In this document: positions 46,789 to 57,746 of the stretch, one piece after another
How the letters are laid out: each line of letters starts with the position of its first letter
How positions within the stretch are numbered: position 1 is the first letter of the stretch
From: Cryptomeria japonica
Taxonomy: Eukaryota > Streptophyta > Pinopsida > Cupressales > Cupressaceae
Assembly: GCF_030272615.1 (NCBI RefSeq)
Contig: NC_081412.1
Coordinates: forward strand, 39,240,791 to 39,300,790
Length of the DNA: 60,000 bases
Direction of reading: 5' to 3'
Program-made: the position numbers and the translations under genes
Notes under the pieces: model-generated
Database searches by the model: none
What the model was told of the DNA's origin: nothing
What the model saw: only the letters and a program-made list of their open reading frames with translations

Positions 46789-47433
46789 AGTACAGCTAGA
46801 CCTGAGCATTCCAACTCACTATAATAAATAGGTCTCTGATGATTAAAGTCTCAGAGGATGGGATTATTTGAGTTTTCTCTTTGAGATCTCTCATATCGGA
46901 TATTTTGTAGGGCCTCACGGTCTCAATCACGTTTACGTGACTACAACTTGTTTCGGTACCTTGTCGGGCTATAGGCCTCAATCACGCTTGCGTGACTTCA
47001 AGGGGTAATTTCAAATGGAATTCCTGACTAAGAACTATAAAAATAGAAGCTACCTGATTCACCTTCGAAAGGGTGATAATCTTTGTGCAAGAGAGATAGT
47101 AACTCTCCCAAGACACTTGCCATATCGTGCCCCCATTAGCATTTGGAGTCGGATAATACGGCATTGAGAATCCATTGCGTGAGACTCAACGGCCATATTC
47201 TGATTAGCTATTGGGTGTGTACCTAAGTCAGCAAGCAAAGGTTTTCATTCTCAACCAACTTCCTTAGGGTTTAGCTTGATTGAGAGTCATGTATCACATC
47301 ATGTGTTTGTTGTGTATTCATCCCTAAAATTGAAAAATTAGACACTTAAAACTAGAAAACCAAGGTAAAACATCAAAATTCAGTGATCCAAACTCAAACA
47401 AGCAAACAATTTTTATCATTGTTCAAATACCCG

Positions 47434-47589
47434 TCGTACGAGTTAGGAGTCTCTGTCATATTGTTGGATCTTCTATCGTACGAGTCAAGGTTCTATGTTG
47501 TACAAAAAATTGATGTTCACATGAAGTCACTAGTCTGTCGTTTTGTTTTGTATCTCTTGTCGTTCTATGTTGCATAATCTGTCGTACGA
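47434..47589 (+). repeat. spaced TCGTACGA array, block 2
   Basis: Perfect copies at 47434, 47476 and 47582, with decayed ones near 47499, 47538 and 47560. Steps are 42, 23, 39, 22 and 22. Confidence 0.7.
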
Positions 47590-48141
47590 AACTTTGCATC
47601 TGTCAGTTCAAAGCTGTGTCTTACATGCCTAGTTTTAGCCTTGTCATTTCTGCCTGATCAATTTGCAGTAAGCATAAACACCTGTTATCTGTCTATTTGT
47701 GCTTAAATTGTCTGCTTGGTTTGCTTGGTCAAGTTATCACTCGTCAAAATCAGACTTCAGAAAATATACACCTCAAGATTTTCAAGTGCTTACCCCCAAC
47801 AAGTTCAAGATCTAAACATCTCAAAGTGCATTATCACCCTCTTTGGTAAACTGATCACTCAAACATAGTTTCTCATCAAGATCAATCATCCTTTATCACG
47901 AAACTAAAACGTTTGGTCAGGATAATCTCGTCCCACATCGTAGGATATATCATTCCTGCTGGACTTGGTTCTTATCAATCATCATCATTGTACTCCTAAA
48001 TAGAAGATCAAAAAACTTGCAAACCTTTAAACACTTGAATCCTCTTTTAGTGTCATATCACTCTATGGCCTTGAAATTGACTATTGATCACTTACCAAAA
48101 CAACCTTTAAACAATCAAATCTTAGCACAATATCAAACACA

Positions 48142-50262
48142 ATGCCCATTTTGATTAGAGAAGAGAGACATAAGATCATTGAAACATTTGAAATAACTGA
48201 AAATCATATCAACATGATATACCAAAGCAAAACACAAGAAGAAAACATGACAAACCAACATATCAAAGCAATCAAACAAGTTCAAAATCAAAATCAAACT
48301 ATGTTAAAACCTAACAAGGATTCAAACACACCTCAAAAGAAAGGTGGCTCTTTTATGCACCTCTTAAAGAGATCCCTAAAGGATTTGGCTAAAGAAGATC
48401 AAAATTGTGCACCCATGTCTAACAATGATCCATCCATCCATAAGAAAATTGACGCTCCAAAGGAATCTATTCCTACACCTCTTGAAAGCTTGCAAGAACC
48501 TTCCATAGCATCCTTGCCAAATAATGCATCCAAAGTTGAAGTTCCCCAAGGGATATCCAAAATTGCCATCAAGCCTATTTCAGAGGATCCTATTCAAAGC
48601 TCATCTCCTTCATATCCAAGCATTAATTCATTGCAAAATCCCCATAACACTTCCTTGCAAATTGAAGTCCTCATTCATAGAACGCTTGTTAAACGTGTCC
48701 TAATAGATGAGGGAGCTAGCTTGAACATTTGCTCTATGAGTCTTGTCTGTGCTCTAGGCTATTCAGAAGATGCAATTGATCCCCAAAAAAGGATAAAAAT
48801 TAAAACATCCGGTGAAGAAGAACATTCATCTAAAGAAATGGTGATATTACCCATCATAGTAGGACCCTTGCAAAAACAAACAGTATGCTAAGTTTTAGAC
48901 TTGGATCTACCATACAATATACTCTTGGTGAGACCATGGATTCAAGACATACAGGTCATTACATCAACAGGTCATCAGTGCTTAAAATTTCCATACAATG
49001 GACAGGAAATCACAATATCAGCAGACTCAAATCTAGTGTAGTGTTGTAATAATCAGAAATCAGCTCAAGAGGTCATTGTTCTACATAACAAAGAGGCAGC
49101 ACCTTCAAGCACACAATCCAAAGAAAAATCATTTGAATCAATTTTGTCAAACATGGAAGAACAAATGCAGCTGGAAGATCAAGGAAACGAAGAATATTTG
49201 CTATCATGGAAAAACAAACAAGAACAACTTCAAATTGAGAGGGATGAAGAAGCAGATATAGTAGTCGATGTAGTTCACACATATGCAGAACAAACGTTAG
49301 GAACTAGCCTACTTGAATCAGAATCACATTTGACTTACATGGACTTAACCGAGGACGATCAGGATTTTCTTATACAAGGTCATTCTGATGAGAGTACCGT
49401 TCTAGACATCGACATGCATACTAAAAGCTCTGACATCTCTATCATGACCCCCAATATCTTTGAAGCTATTGAAACTGAAGATCCTTTATCCTTAAGCTAT
49501 CCTGAACCTATGGACTGGGAAAATGAAGGACACATTGCTATTGATACCTTACCTAATGACCATGCCATATCCTTATATCTTGATGAAATCAAACCCGCAA
49601 CAACTTTTACTAGGGATTCCGCTAATGTATCGTTGAGTCAAGTGGATGTCAAATCTCCTAGTCGCAAAATTGAAAATCAAGAAAACAATATCAAGTATAA
49701 TGCTGAAAACCATTTACTGGCAACATTAGACCAAGAAAAAGTGAAAATAAAGGATGAATCTAATGGTGAAAACCTCCTTGAGGCACCGGAAGATGGGAGA
49801 TTTGACACCTTACCTGACTGTTATCAAGAAAAGATATCTATCATAATAGCACCAGCAAAGGCAACTATCATTGGCACAATTGATCTACATCCAACAATGA
49901 TCTCTTTATCAGAACCAGCAAGCCAAAAATACTTGAAACCATTCAAAAGATGGCAAGTCAATGTTATCTGTTCATATACAGACATTCCAGGGTTTGATCC
50001 ATATCTTACAATACATCACCCAAATATCAGTCCGGGAGCAGACATCAATAATAGAACACATCATGGATCAAGAGCAAACATCACTAAAGGAACACAACAT
50101 AAATCAGAATCAAGCATTCTATTCATCAAAATGGCTGTAGAATGGAATATTAAGCAACTTCAAGTCTTTGGAGACTCCCAGCTTGTCATTAATCAAATCA
50201 ATGATGACTATCAAACAAAAGATGACAAACTCATGCCTTACAAAAAGATGGTGGATGATATC
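48142..50262 (+). pseudogene. reduced Tat Gag-protease ORF fused to a piece of aRNase H
   Basis: One frame with TAA at 48889 (Gln expected, VCQVLDLDL) and TAG near 49039. It has no capsid-like region; the basic/polar N-terminus leads straight to a protease domain (HRTLVKRVLIDEGASLNI; DEG where the sister element has DGG). The linker matches the 53.4-kb element (GENLLEAPEDGRFDTLP, FKRWQVN, DIPGFDP). At about 50030 the frame passes through some 100 bp of unrelated sequence into VFGDSQLVINQ...MPYKK, the C-terminal part of the archaeal-type RNase H. RT and RNase H are gone but the frame is kept. It is cut by the next LTR. Confidence 0.8.
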
Positions 50263-51036
50263 TGTAGACACCTAAAATTGTCATGTCTAATTAAATAAAT
50301 ATTTTATTTATTTAATTATCTAAACCTAATTCTTCTATTAATTAAATAAATCTTTATTTATTTAATTAATTCATTTATCCTCTTCTAGCCTTATTTCTCA
50401 TTTAAATAAATACATTTATTTATTCAAATTATCCCTTTCCTAAATTAAATAAATATCTTATTTATTTAATTATCCTACTTCTTCTATTAATTAAATAAAT
50501 CTTTATTTATTTAATTAATTCATTATCTTTTTCTACACATGACACATGTCATTCATCTCTTATTTCCTACACTACCTACCTCTTTCATTATTTTGGTATT
50601 TCTTATACCTACCCTCTAATCCTAGCCAACCTCTCTTTTTACACCTCTCAATCTTAACCCTCCATTTCTTATTGTGTCTTCTATTTAAGGAGATGCTTTC
50701 TTCATTGTCAAACCCTAATGACTGATTTTGGAGTACTTGGCTACACTACAATTCCACTTGCAACCACATTCCGTTCTTTGTTGAGCTCTTGTGCATACAA
50801 AAAATCTGAGAGCAAGTATATCAAGCAAGATCAATGGAGATAGGAAAAATGGAGATCAAAACCCTATTGGACATGTGATGGTATAATCTTTGTGATTTTT
50901 GAGTTAGTTGCATTGTCTTAGGTTATCTTCATATGTTATGGTGGATCTTTGTTCATTGTTAGGCTAGGGTTTGGTGGTTGAATCCATTTTAGTCTTTCAA
51001 TATTATTATCATTGTTATCCATTTTCACCATATACA
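50263..51036 (+). repeat. 5' LTR of the young Tat element
   Basis: TGTAGACACC...CCATATACA, 774 bp. Its U3 is full of palindromic AAATAAAT/ATTTATTT words, and a segment of about 42 bp (CTATTAATTAAATAAATC...) occurs twice, near 50337 and 50486. Confidence 0.85.
50681..50690 (+). promoter_or_regulatory. probable TATA box of the LTR
   Basis: CTATTTAAGG, placed like the TATAAATA of the sister LTR (followed by 350 bp to the LTR end). Confidence 0.5.
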
Positions 51037-51039
51037 TTT

Positions 51040-51057
51040 TGGCACGCCCGGTGGGAC
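51040..51057 (+). other. primer-binding site of the young Tat element
   Basis: TGGCACGCCCGGTGGGAC, 3 nt after the LTR. The tRNA was not assigned. Confidence 0.75.
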
Positions 51058-51150
51058 TCTTGTCCCTTTGCATTTAACATTTTTGTTGCAGATTTTGCAT
51101 TTTTGAAGTTGCAGATCGGACGATTTCGACGACATTTTAGGTTTTTTCCG

Positions 51151-51445
51151 CGTCTGCGAGTGTTCGGATCGCGTTTTTGTATTTCAGAGGCGTCTGCGAT
51201 ATCTTGGATCGCGTCTGTGTTTCTGTCATTTTCTATTTTTGCAGGTTTCCGAAATACGCGTCTGTGATTCCGAATCGCGTCTGCGCATCATCTTATCACG
51301 TCTGTGATTCCGAATCGCGTCTGCGTATCATCTTATCACGTCTGTAGCCGAAAGAAGCGTCTGTGTTCTGTGGCCGCGTCTGTAAACTACAGAACCGCGT
51401 CTGTGTCGGACAGACGCGTCTGTGTCTGGTATAACAGCGTCTGTG
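51151..51445 (+). repeat. spaced GCGTCTGTG array, block 1
   Basis: CGTCTGYG cores start at 51151, 51191, 51212, 51259, 51278, 51299, 51318, 51339, 51358, 51377, 51398, 51417 and 51438, with a decayed one at 51172. Steps alternate 21/19 except one of 47. 51261-51300 and 51301-51340 are a 40-bp tandem pair differing at one base. Other spacers vary. Confidence 0.92.
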
Positions 51446-51887
51446 CATTCTGTTTTGCAAATTTTTCAAGTTTTTCGATTCGGATTTTCGGATTTTGTAC
51501 TTAGGGTTTCAGATCTGGTTTATTTTCGGCTAACCTTTGCAGATCTAGCTAACCTGGTTTGTGCAGCTTGCTTTGGAGACAAATACGTTTTTGTTGAAGG
51601 CCCCTTTTCACAAAGTCTTTTTGGGTTTTCTAAAAATTTACCTAACTTGTGTGCTTGCAGGAAGGGGTTATCATTTGAAACAACCCAAACTACTAACAAT
51701 TTTGTTGCAGGGCCTTAGCTAGGGTTTTGTAATTTTTATTGTGTGCCTTGTTTCATAGCTTAGCAAACACTTCAATTGGTGCACTAAAATTGAATCATTG
51801 TCTTTTGTGTCTTGAGCAATAGGCTCTTTTTGTTTACTCTTTAGAGGGCCTGTCTTCCCGTGTGGTCATTAGGACTACTAGTGAGAA

Positions 51888-51903
51888 GAGAACGACCCAA
51901 GTG
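51888..51903 (+). other. leader-conserved 16-mer
   Basis: Same GAGAACGACCCAAGTG as 46773-46788. Confidence 0.8.
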
Positions 51904-52669
51904 GTAGCGAGGAAAACCCACCTCATCCAAACCACTATAATCAAATGTATTCATGGTGAAAACTATGAATAACGTGTGCTGATTAGTTCATACCGACACT
52001 ATGTCTCCCCATAAACCCGTTTGATCAAATTTATTTGATCATTTGTAGGGCGTAACCCCTACCGGCTGGGAGCCTTCTGTATTTACAGAGCTGAAAGTGC
52101 CACATGTATGGCCACACGAGCGGATGCCCTTACTAGCACCATTTTGTTTTAGAGGCCCAAATCCTTCTAGTTGTTGGGGCAGGAGGTCGGACCTCTGGTA
52201 GTGGCCCACACACATACGGTTCTTAGTAGAGATACAAAGTTCGCCATGGGGAGTTTTCATGGGGACTGATGCTTGGCTGACCCGAGAAGTGAGTGCCGAG
52301 GGTGGAGCCAGTGAGGTCAAGCATCTAAGTATCCGCTCTGAATAGTGTAGCCTCGGGGGTAAAACCCCATGTGGGATCAACAACTATTGTCTTGGCCAGC
52401 CATAAGAATTGTGCTTGACTTATGATAAACATTCAAACACTCAAAGACAAAACAGCAAAACATTGTGTCTTTTGTGTCTTCAAGTGTATGCAAAAACTTT
52501 TTACATCAAACAACACACTTTCTTGGAGTCATTTTGGAGTCTAAACACTAGCAAACATTGAGTCATCAGCACTGTGTCCTCTTGTCATGAAAAACAGTCG
52601 AACAATCAGATTTGGTCACAACAAAACAACTTCACAGATAGGAAAGATTACACGAAGGTTACAGAAACG

Positions 52670-52947
52670 CGTTTGTGTCTGTTAAAACCGCGTCTGTGTC
52701 AGATAAACGCGTCTGTGAAGTACAGAATAGCGTCCGTGTTTTTATCTGCGTCTGTGTCGAACAGAGACACGTCTGTGTCTGGGAATCGCGTCTGTGAAGT
52801 ATACAGGCGCGTCTGTGTCCACAATTGCAAAAAACTGTTACAGTCCGGGCAAACATCAACAGGAAAATCTCAGAATCACGTCTGCGTTAAACAGAGTAGC
52901 GTCTGTGTCTTAAAACCGCGTCTATGAAGTATACAGAGGCGTCTGTG
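52670..52947 (+). repeat. spaced GCGTCTGTG array, block 2
   Basis: Cores at 52670, 52691, 52710, 52731, 52749, 52770, 52789, 52810, 52879, 52900, 52919 and 52940. Steps are 21, 19, 21, 18, 21, 19, 21, 69, 21, 19 and 21. Many spacers contain ACAGA, able to pair with TCTGT of the preceding motif. Confidence 0.92.
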
Positions 52948-53438
52948 TCAGGATTTGAAAATTTTAACAGTCAAACAAACAAAGAAATCAGTTTCGGCAT
53001 ACTTGAGCTTCCTAGGTTGTCTCTTCAGATTTCATCTAGCATTCAACCTGTCCTTGGGTCTCACATAGTCCATCATTGCTTCACATCTCATTTTACATTC
53101 ATACTTGTCTAAACTTGAGTCAAAAGGTCACTTGCTTGTCCTCATCATACTTTGTCAACACACTACATACAACTACACTTTGCTAAGTGGTCCCTCATCA
53201 AGGTTTCTTACCTTTGGGTCTCATTTGGTCTTACTTAGAGTCAAGGTCAGCTTACCTCATCAAGAGAAACTATCCTCTCTTTGGAAGTCACACCTACTCT
53301 ACTACTTACATACTTGGTCTTACACTTTGGACATTGCAAGTACACCTCAAGATTCATTTACACTCCATACAACTCTTGGTCTTCCATACTCTTGTCATTT
53401 TCCGTCTAGTCTCTCACATATTGCCAAACACCTAGTTC

Positions 53439-56400
53439 ATGGTTGAAACCCGTCTTCAAAAATCTAGGAGAATAGTCAAAGAAGCTCAAGAATCCGCAAA
53501 CATGAGTTCTTATGAGTATGACAATGATGTCTTCTACAATCCTGAGCACACTACATTACCAGACATGAATGTTTATAGACATAATCCAAATGTGGAAAGC
53601 GCAAACGCTATAAACAACAATGCTACACACAATGACAATGTTGACAATTCTTCAATACTATCAGCAGACATACAAGAATCTATAATGGATCCTCAATTCA
53701 ATAGATTGGTTGAAGAGATAATGAGGAGAGATCGTCAATATTTCCTAAACATGATGGCACAAAGTGGAGCTAAAATACCACATGATTTTGACTTATCTCA
53801 ACTTATGGAAAGTAGACCTTCACAACAAACTCAACCTAATAGTGGAGGACCAAATAATATGATGCCGAAGTCACCATCAGTTTTGCTTCAGAAACCAGCA
53901 ATCCCACATACACAAGCTCAAATGCATGATACTTACACTCAAAGACCATCATGGAGGCCTTATGCTCAAACACATACTCAAGATATGGGTCAACCAAGAC
54001 AAATGGATACTCAAGGATTTCCTCAAAATTTTGACACAAGGAGACCTCATGCCAAAATTGGGGGCAACACAATGGAAAATGAAAGGCCTATTGAATATGG
54101 TTTATACACACAAAACAGATATGGAGTCCCTCAACAAGAAGTTATGCCAAGTGCTCCATATATGTCGCAACAATATAGACCTCCATATGGACATGTCTAC
54201 GATCAGTATCATCCATATATGCAACAAGTTCCTCCTCAAATGGGTGTTTCAAACATGGGATATGCTACAAGAAATCCATCTCCTCCCAAAAATAATTTGG
54301 AGCAACAAATTAGAGATCTACAAAAGAAAGTGGAAGACATGGGCACATCAAAACCCACATATACTATGAGAGATATATGCCCTTATCCATTTGATAAGAG
54401 CATTCCAATGCCTCCGTTTCCTCCGCACTTTGTAACACCAAAATTCAACAAATATAGAGGGAGAGGAGACCCCAAGGCACATATAAGACAATTCTTCATA
54501 GCTTGCATTGAGGTAGCGGCAGAAGAAACATACTTGATGAGGTTGTTCCCACAGAGCTTAGGAGATCAAGCTATGGAATGGTTTTCTCAATTACCTCCCG
54601 GTATTAAGTCATGGGGCGACTTGGCAGAAGCATTCATTCAGCATTTTTCTTACAACATTGAAACAGATGTCTCAGTTACTACCTTGTGCAATACGAAACA
54701 AAAAGAAGGAGAATCTTTCGCAACATTTTTACAAAGATGGAGAAACTTAGCTAGCAGATGCTCTTGTGAGATCCCGCAAAAACAAATGGTGGAGATGTTC
54801 ACACAAAACGTTAACAAGGCTATTGGCTATGATCTCAGAAAAGCTTGTTTGTCTACATTCAAGGATGTCATTGAAAAGGGCCTAGCAATAGAAAAGGTCT
54901 TAATTGAACAAGGAGTTATCAAGCTATTCAAAGAAAACAAAGAGGACTTCAAAGGAAAGGACAAACCAAAATTTTGGAGCAAGAACAAGAACACGGTTAA
55001 TGATGGTGTTGTTGATGCCAACACAGTAAGACCAAAGTTCGTCTTTTCTGGTTCAAGTTCTACCGACAATCAAGTGAACAATCAAACGGCTGCTAAACCA
55101 CGAAGGAAGTACACTCCATTGGGAGAACCACTTGAATCAGTATTCAAAAAGCTTGTAGCAAATAAAGTGATCACGGTCCCAGATTTTCCTCCATATGAAC
55201 CAAAGGTAAAACCAAATTGGTGGAATGATGATGAATTTTGCGAGTTTCATAAGAGCAGGGGTCACAAGACAAGTAATTGCCATCGATTGAAAAACATTGT
55301 ACAAGATCTCATTGACAGAGGAGATATTGAGATTGAGGGACATTCATCTAATCAAGAGCATGAGGTGTTTAAGGAACCATTCCCAAAACATGACAAGGGA
55401 AAAGGCAAAGTCACAGATGATCAAGCCAATTACACCAGAACATCTTACAATTATGATTCCACTATTAATCACATTTCAATGGACAATCATATTTCTACCA
55501 TTACTATCAAAAATAAAAATCCCGAGAATTCTTCTCAAAGACCCAAAATTGTCCTAAAAGGTGTGGGATCTTCGTCCACATCTACCTCCGAATGTCATGT
55601 TACAACCCGTCGAGGTAAGATCACATTGCCAGGTACCTCTACTAAGAATACCAATCTTCCGTCAACTAAGCCTGAGTACGACCTTGTAGAGCAATTAGGG
55701 AAAACACCCGCACTCATCTCTATTCTTGAGCTCTTACGTATATCTCCTGCACATAAAGCTGTCCTTGACAAAACCTTAAGAGATACTGCTGTCCCTACTG
55801 ATCTAAACGTGGACCAGTTTCAAGCCATGGTGGGATATTTATCTGTTCCACATTCCCTCACATTCACAGAAGCCGATGACGCCTCCATAAGTCAGCCTCA
55901 TAATGCACCTCTACATATTGAAGCCTTCATACATAAACACCGAATAAAACGAGTCCTGATAGATGGAGGAGCAGGTCTTAATATTTGTACATTGAGCACC
56001 ATCAGACAATTGGGATATTCTGACAAAGCTGTAAATTCTACAAACCAAATCACTATTAAGGCTTATGATGATGAAGAGCGTTCGTCCAAGGGCACGGTCA
56101 TCTTACCACTAAGAATAGGGCCAGTCACAAAGGATGTGGTTTGTCAAGTCCTGGATCTAGACCTTACGTATAACATATTGCTAGGACGTCCGTGGATTCA
56201 TGAAATGAGGGCAGTCCCATCAACATACCATCAGTGCATTAAGTTTCCTCATAATGGAGTCGAGGTAACGGTCAATGGTGATCCAAATCCATTCATATAT
56301 TGCAATAACTTGAGATCACATACTGAGACTATCATTCCCAGCAATCGTGAAGCTACTCCTTCTTCAGCATATATTGATCCTGAGTCATTAAAGCCCTCGA

Positions 56401-57746
56401 CATCCAAACAAGGTGAACTTAGAGCCAAGTTTCAAGACAAAGGCATGGGAGAATACACTCTGAATCAAACAATGTTCTTACGACAAGTCATGACCTCTCC
56501 CAAGGAATATGGGAGGCCACAGCCTAATAAGCAAATCTCCATCATGCTACTCAAATGGGATCCTACCGTCTTTCAAAAATGGGGCGAACTAGAGGAAGAA
56601 AATTTATATAAAATGCTATGTAAGGACGCTGAAGAGGATACACATGATCAAATTATAATACCCTGTGAGAACTATGGCAAAGGTTTCAAAATTCTACAAA
56701 GATTTGGGTATGATGGAAAAAGCCCTCTCGGACTACGCAAAGAAGGTGTCATGGAGCCTTTACAACCTGAGCTAACTACAAGAAGGGAACGCTCCAAGGG
56801 GCTTGGTTTTCTAAACCCCAAGATTCACAATAAAAGAACAAAACAGATATGGCAAGTCAAAGTGGCTGAAGTCCAACAAGAAGATGACTATTCTACAGAT
56901 TCCAACGAATGGGAATGGGGTTCAGACAAATCCTCCAGCGACTATGAGCTCAACGAGATGTTTAGAGAGCCAGAGGAACCTACAGAGGAGGAGTTTTACA
57001 AGAAATTCAGAGTTGGTCAAGAACCGACCCATAAGGATCCCGCACAAGCGTCGTTTCAAGGCCCTAGGTCAAGATCACATAGGATGAGGACACCTGTCCC
57101 TGAGGGTGCTACTAGTGATGATAATTTGGACTCACTCACGATCGAAACTAATGAGGAGAGTGCCATTGACGACCTTGATGACTATCTTGACATACCTGAA
57201 TATAACCACATCTTCACTATTAGCCTTGCAAACTCTGAAAACACTAAAGACCTTCCCCTCGTTCACCCCCAACTCATTGACTGGGATCAGGATGGACCAG
57301 CACAGCTTGATACATTTCAAAATGATGAAGCTATAGTCGATTATCTTGGCATTCGCGATGATCTTCCTCTTGGAGACCATAAAGTAGGATACGCCATAGA
57401 GCTTAATAACATGGCATACTTTGGTGAGGGTGTCGGGCCTTCTAGTCGCAAAAATGTGAAAATAAAAACAAAACAAGGGTCTTATGGCGAAAACCACACT
57501 GTGGCGCTATCTGACTCTAAAAAAGTAAAAAGAAAGGACGTATCTGAGGGTGAAAACCTCTCTGAGGCGCCCGAAGATGGAAGGCTTGACATTCTCCCAG
57601 CATCATACGAGGAAAAATCATCCATGTTGGTAGAGGAGACTATAAAGACAAACATTGGTACAACAGAGGTTCCACATAACATATTTTTGGCTCAATCATT
57701 GACAAAGGCCGAGAAAGCAAGGTTCATAAGCTTCTTTAAGGAATGA
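53439..57746 (+). CDS. Tat-like Gag-protease polyprotein (1435 codons)
   Basis: ATG 53439 (MVETRLQKSRRI). The N-terminal 300 residues are Gln/Pro/Tyr-rich. The Gag capsid-like domain is about residues 320-500 (PPFPPHFVTPKFNKYRGRG, AMEWFSQLP, FATFLQRWRNLASRC). The Cys/His module CEFHKSRGHKTSNC, near residue 600, is the CxxH variant common in Tat. The aspartic protease is at about 825-950, with catalytic Asp842 in LIDGGAGLNI and ILLGRPWI. A G-patch-like segment lies near 1078-1130 (GKGFKILQRFGYDGKSPLG...GLGF). An acidic linker ends at TGA 57744. The sister element and the linker motif have Trp at this position (FKRWQVN), so the TGA is probably a TGG-to-TGA nonsense mutation. The frame continues open after it. 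Confidence 0.92.
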   Translation: MVETRLQKSRRIVKEAQESANMSSYEYDNDVFYNPEHTTLPDMNVYRHNPNVESANAINNNATHNDNVDNSSILSADIQESIMDPQFNRLVEEIMRRDRQYFLNMMAQSGAKIPHDFDLSQLMESRPSQQTQPNSGGPNNMMPKSPSVLLQKPAIPHTQAQMHDTYTQRPSWRPYAQTHTQDMGQPRQMDTQGFPQNFDTRRPHAKIGGNTMENERPIEYGLYTQNRYGVPQQEVMPSAPYMSQQYRPPYGHVYDQYHPYMQQVPPQMGVSNMGYATRNPSPPKNNLEQQIRDLQKKVEDMGTSKPTYTMRDICPYPFDKSIPMPPFPPHFVTPKFNKYRGRGDPKAHIRQFFIACIEVAAEETYLMRLFPQSLGDQAMEWFSQLPPGIKSWGDLAEAFIQHFSYNIETDVSVTTLCNTKQKEGESFATFLQRWRNLASRCSCEIPQKQMVEMFTQNVNKAIGYDLRKACLSTFKDVIEKGLAIEKVLIEQGVIKLFKENKEDFKGKDKPKFWSKNKNTVNDGVVDANTVRPKFVFSGSSSTDNQVNNQTAAKPRRKYTPLGEPLESVFKKLVANKVITVPDFPPYEPKVKPNWWNDDEFCEFHKSRGHKTSNCHRLKNIVQDLIDRGDIEIEGHSSNQEHEVFKEPFPKHDKGKGKVTDDQANYTRTSYNYDSTINHISMDNHISTITIKNKNPENSSQRPKIVLKGVGSSSTSTSECHVTTRRGKITLPGTSTKNTNLPSTKPEYDLVEQLGKTPALISILELLRISPAHKAVLDKTLRDTAVPTDLNVDQFQAMVGYLSVPHSLTFTEADDASISQPHNAPLHIEAFIHKHRIKRVLIDGGAGLNICTLSTIRQLGYSDKAVNSTNQITIKAYDDEERSSKGTVILPLRIGPVTKDVVCQVLDLDLTYNILLGRPWIHEMRAVPSTYHQCIKFPHNGVEVTVNGDPNPFIYCNNLRSHTETIIPSNREATPSSAYIDPESLKPSTSKQGELRAKFQDKGMGEYTLNQTMFLRQVMTSPKEYGRPQPNKQISIMLLKWDPTVFQKWGELEEENLYKMLCKDAEEDTHDQIIIPCENYGKGFKILQRFGYDGKSPLGLRKEGVMEPLQPELTTRRERSKGLGFLNPKIHNKRTKQIWQVKVAEVQQEDDYSTDSNEWEWGSDKSSSDYELNEMFREPEEPTEEEFYKKFRVGQEPTHKDPAQASFQGPRSRSHRMRTPVPEGATSDDNLDSLTIETNEESAIDDLDDYLDIPEYNHIFTISLANSENTKDLPLVHPQLIDWDQDGPAQLDTFQNDEAIVDYLGIRDDLPLGDHKVGYAIELNNMAYFGEGVGPSSRKNVKIKTKQGSYGENHTVALSDSKKVKRKDVSEGENLSEAPEDGRLDILPASYEEKSSMLVEETIKTNIGTTEVPHNIFLAQSLTKAEKARFISFFKE

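Larger units (their letters stand above)
44797..50262 (+). mobile_element. deleted Tat-like element with long leader (plus strand)
   Basis: 5' LTR 44797-45755, primer site 45759, leader to 48141, then a reduced coding region. It is cut at 50263 by another element. It lacks the capsid-type Gag region and the RT-RNase H block but keeps protease-linker and part of the archaeal-type RNase H. It shares LTR start and leader architecture with its neighbours. Confidence 0.8.

Noticed and set aside
51151-52947. CRISPR array, because of short repeats with regular unique spacers
   Set aside because: The repeat is only 8-9 bp, spacers about 11-13 bp, there are no cas genes, and it sits in the leader of a plant LTR retrotransposon.
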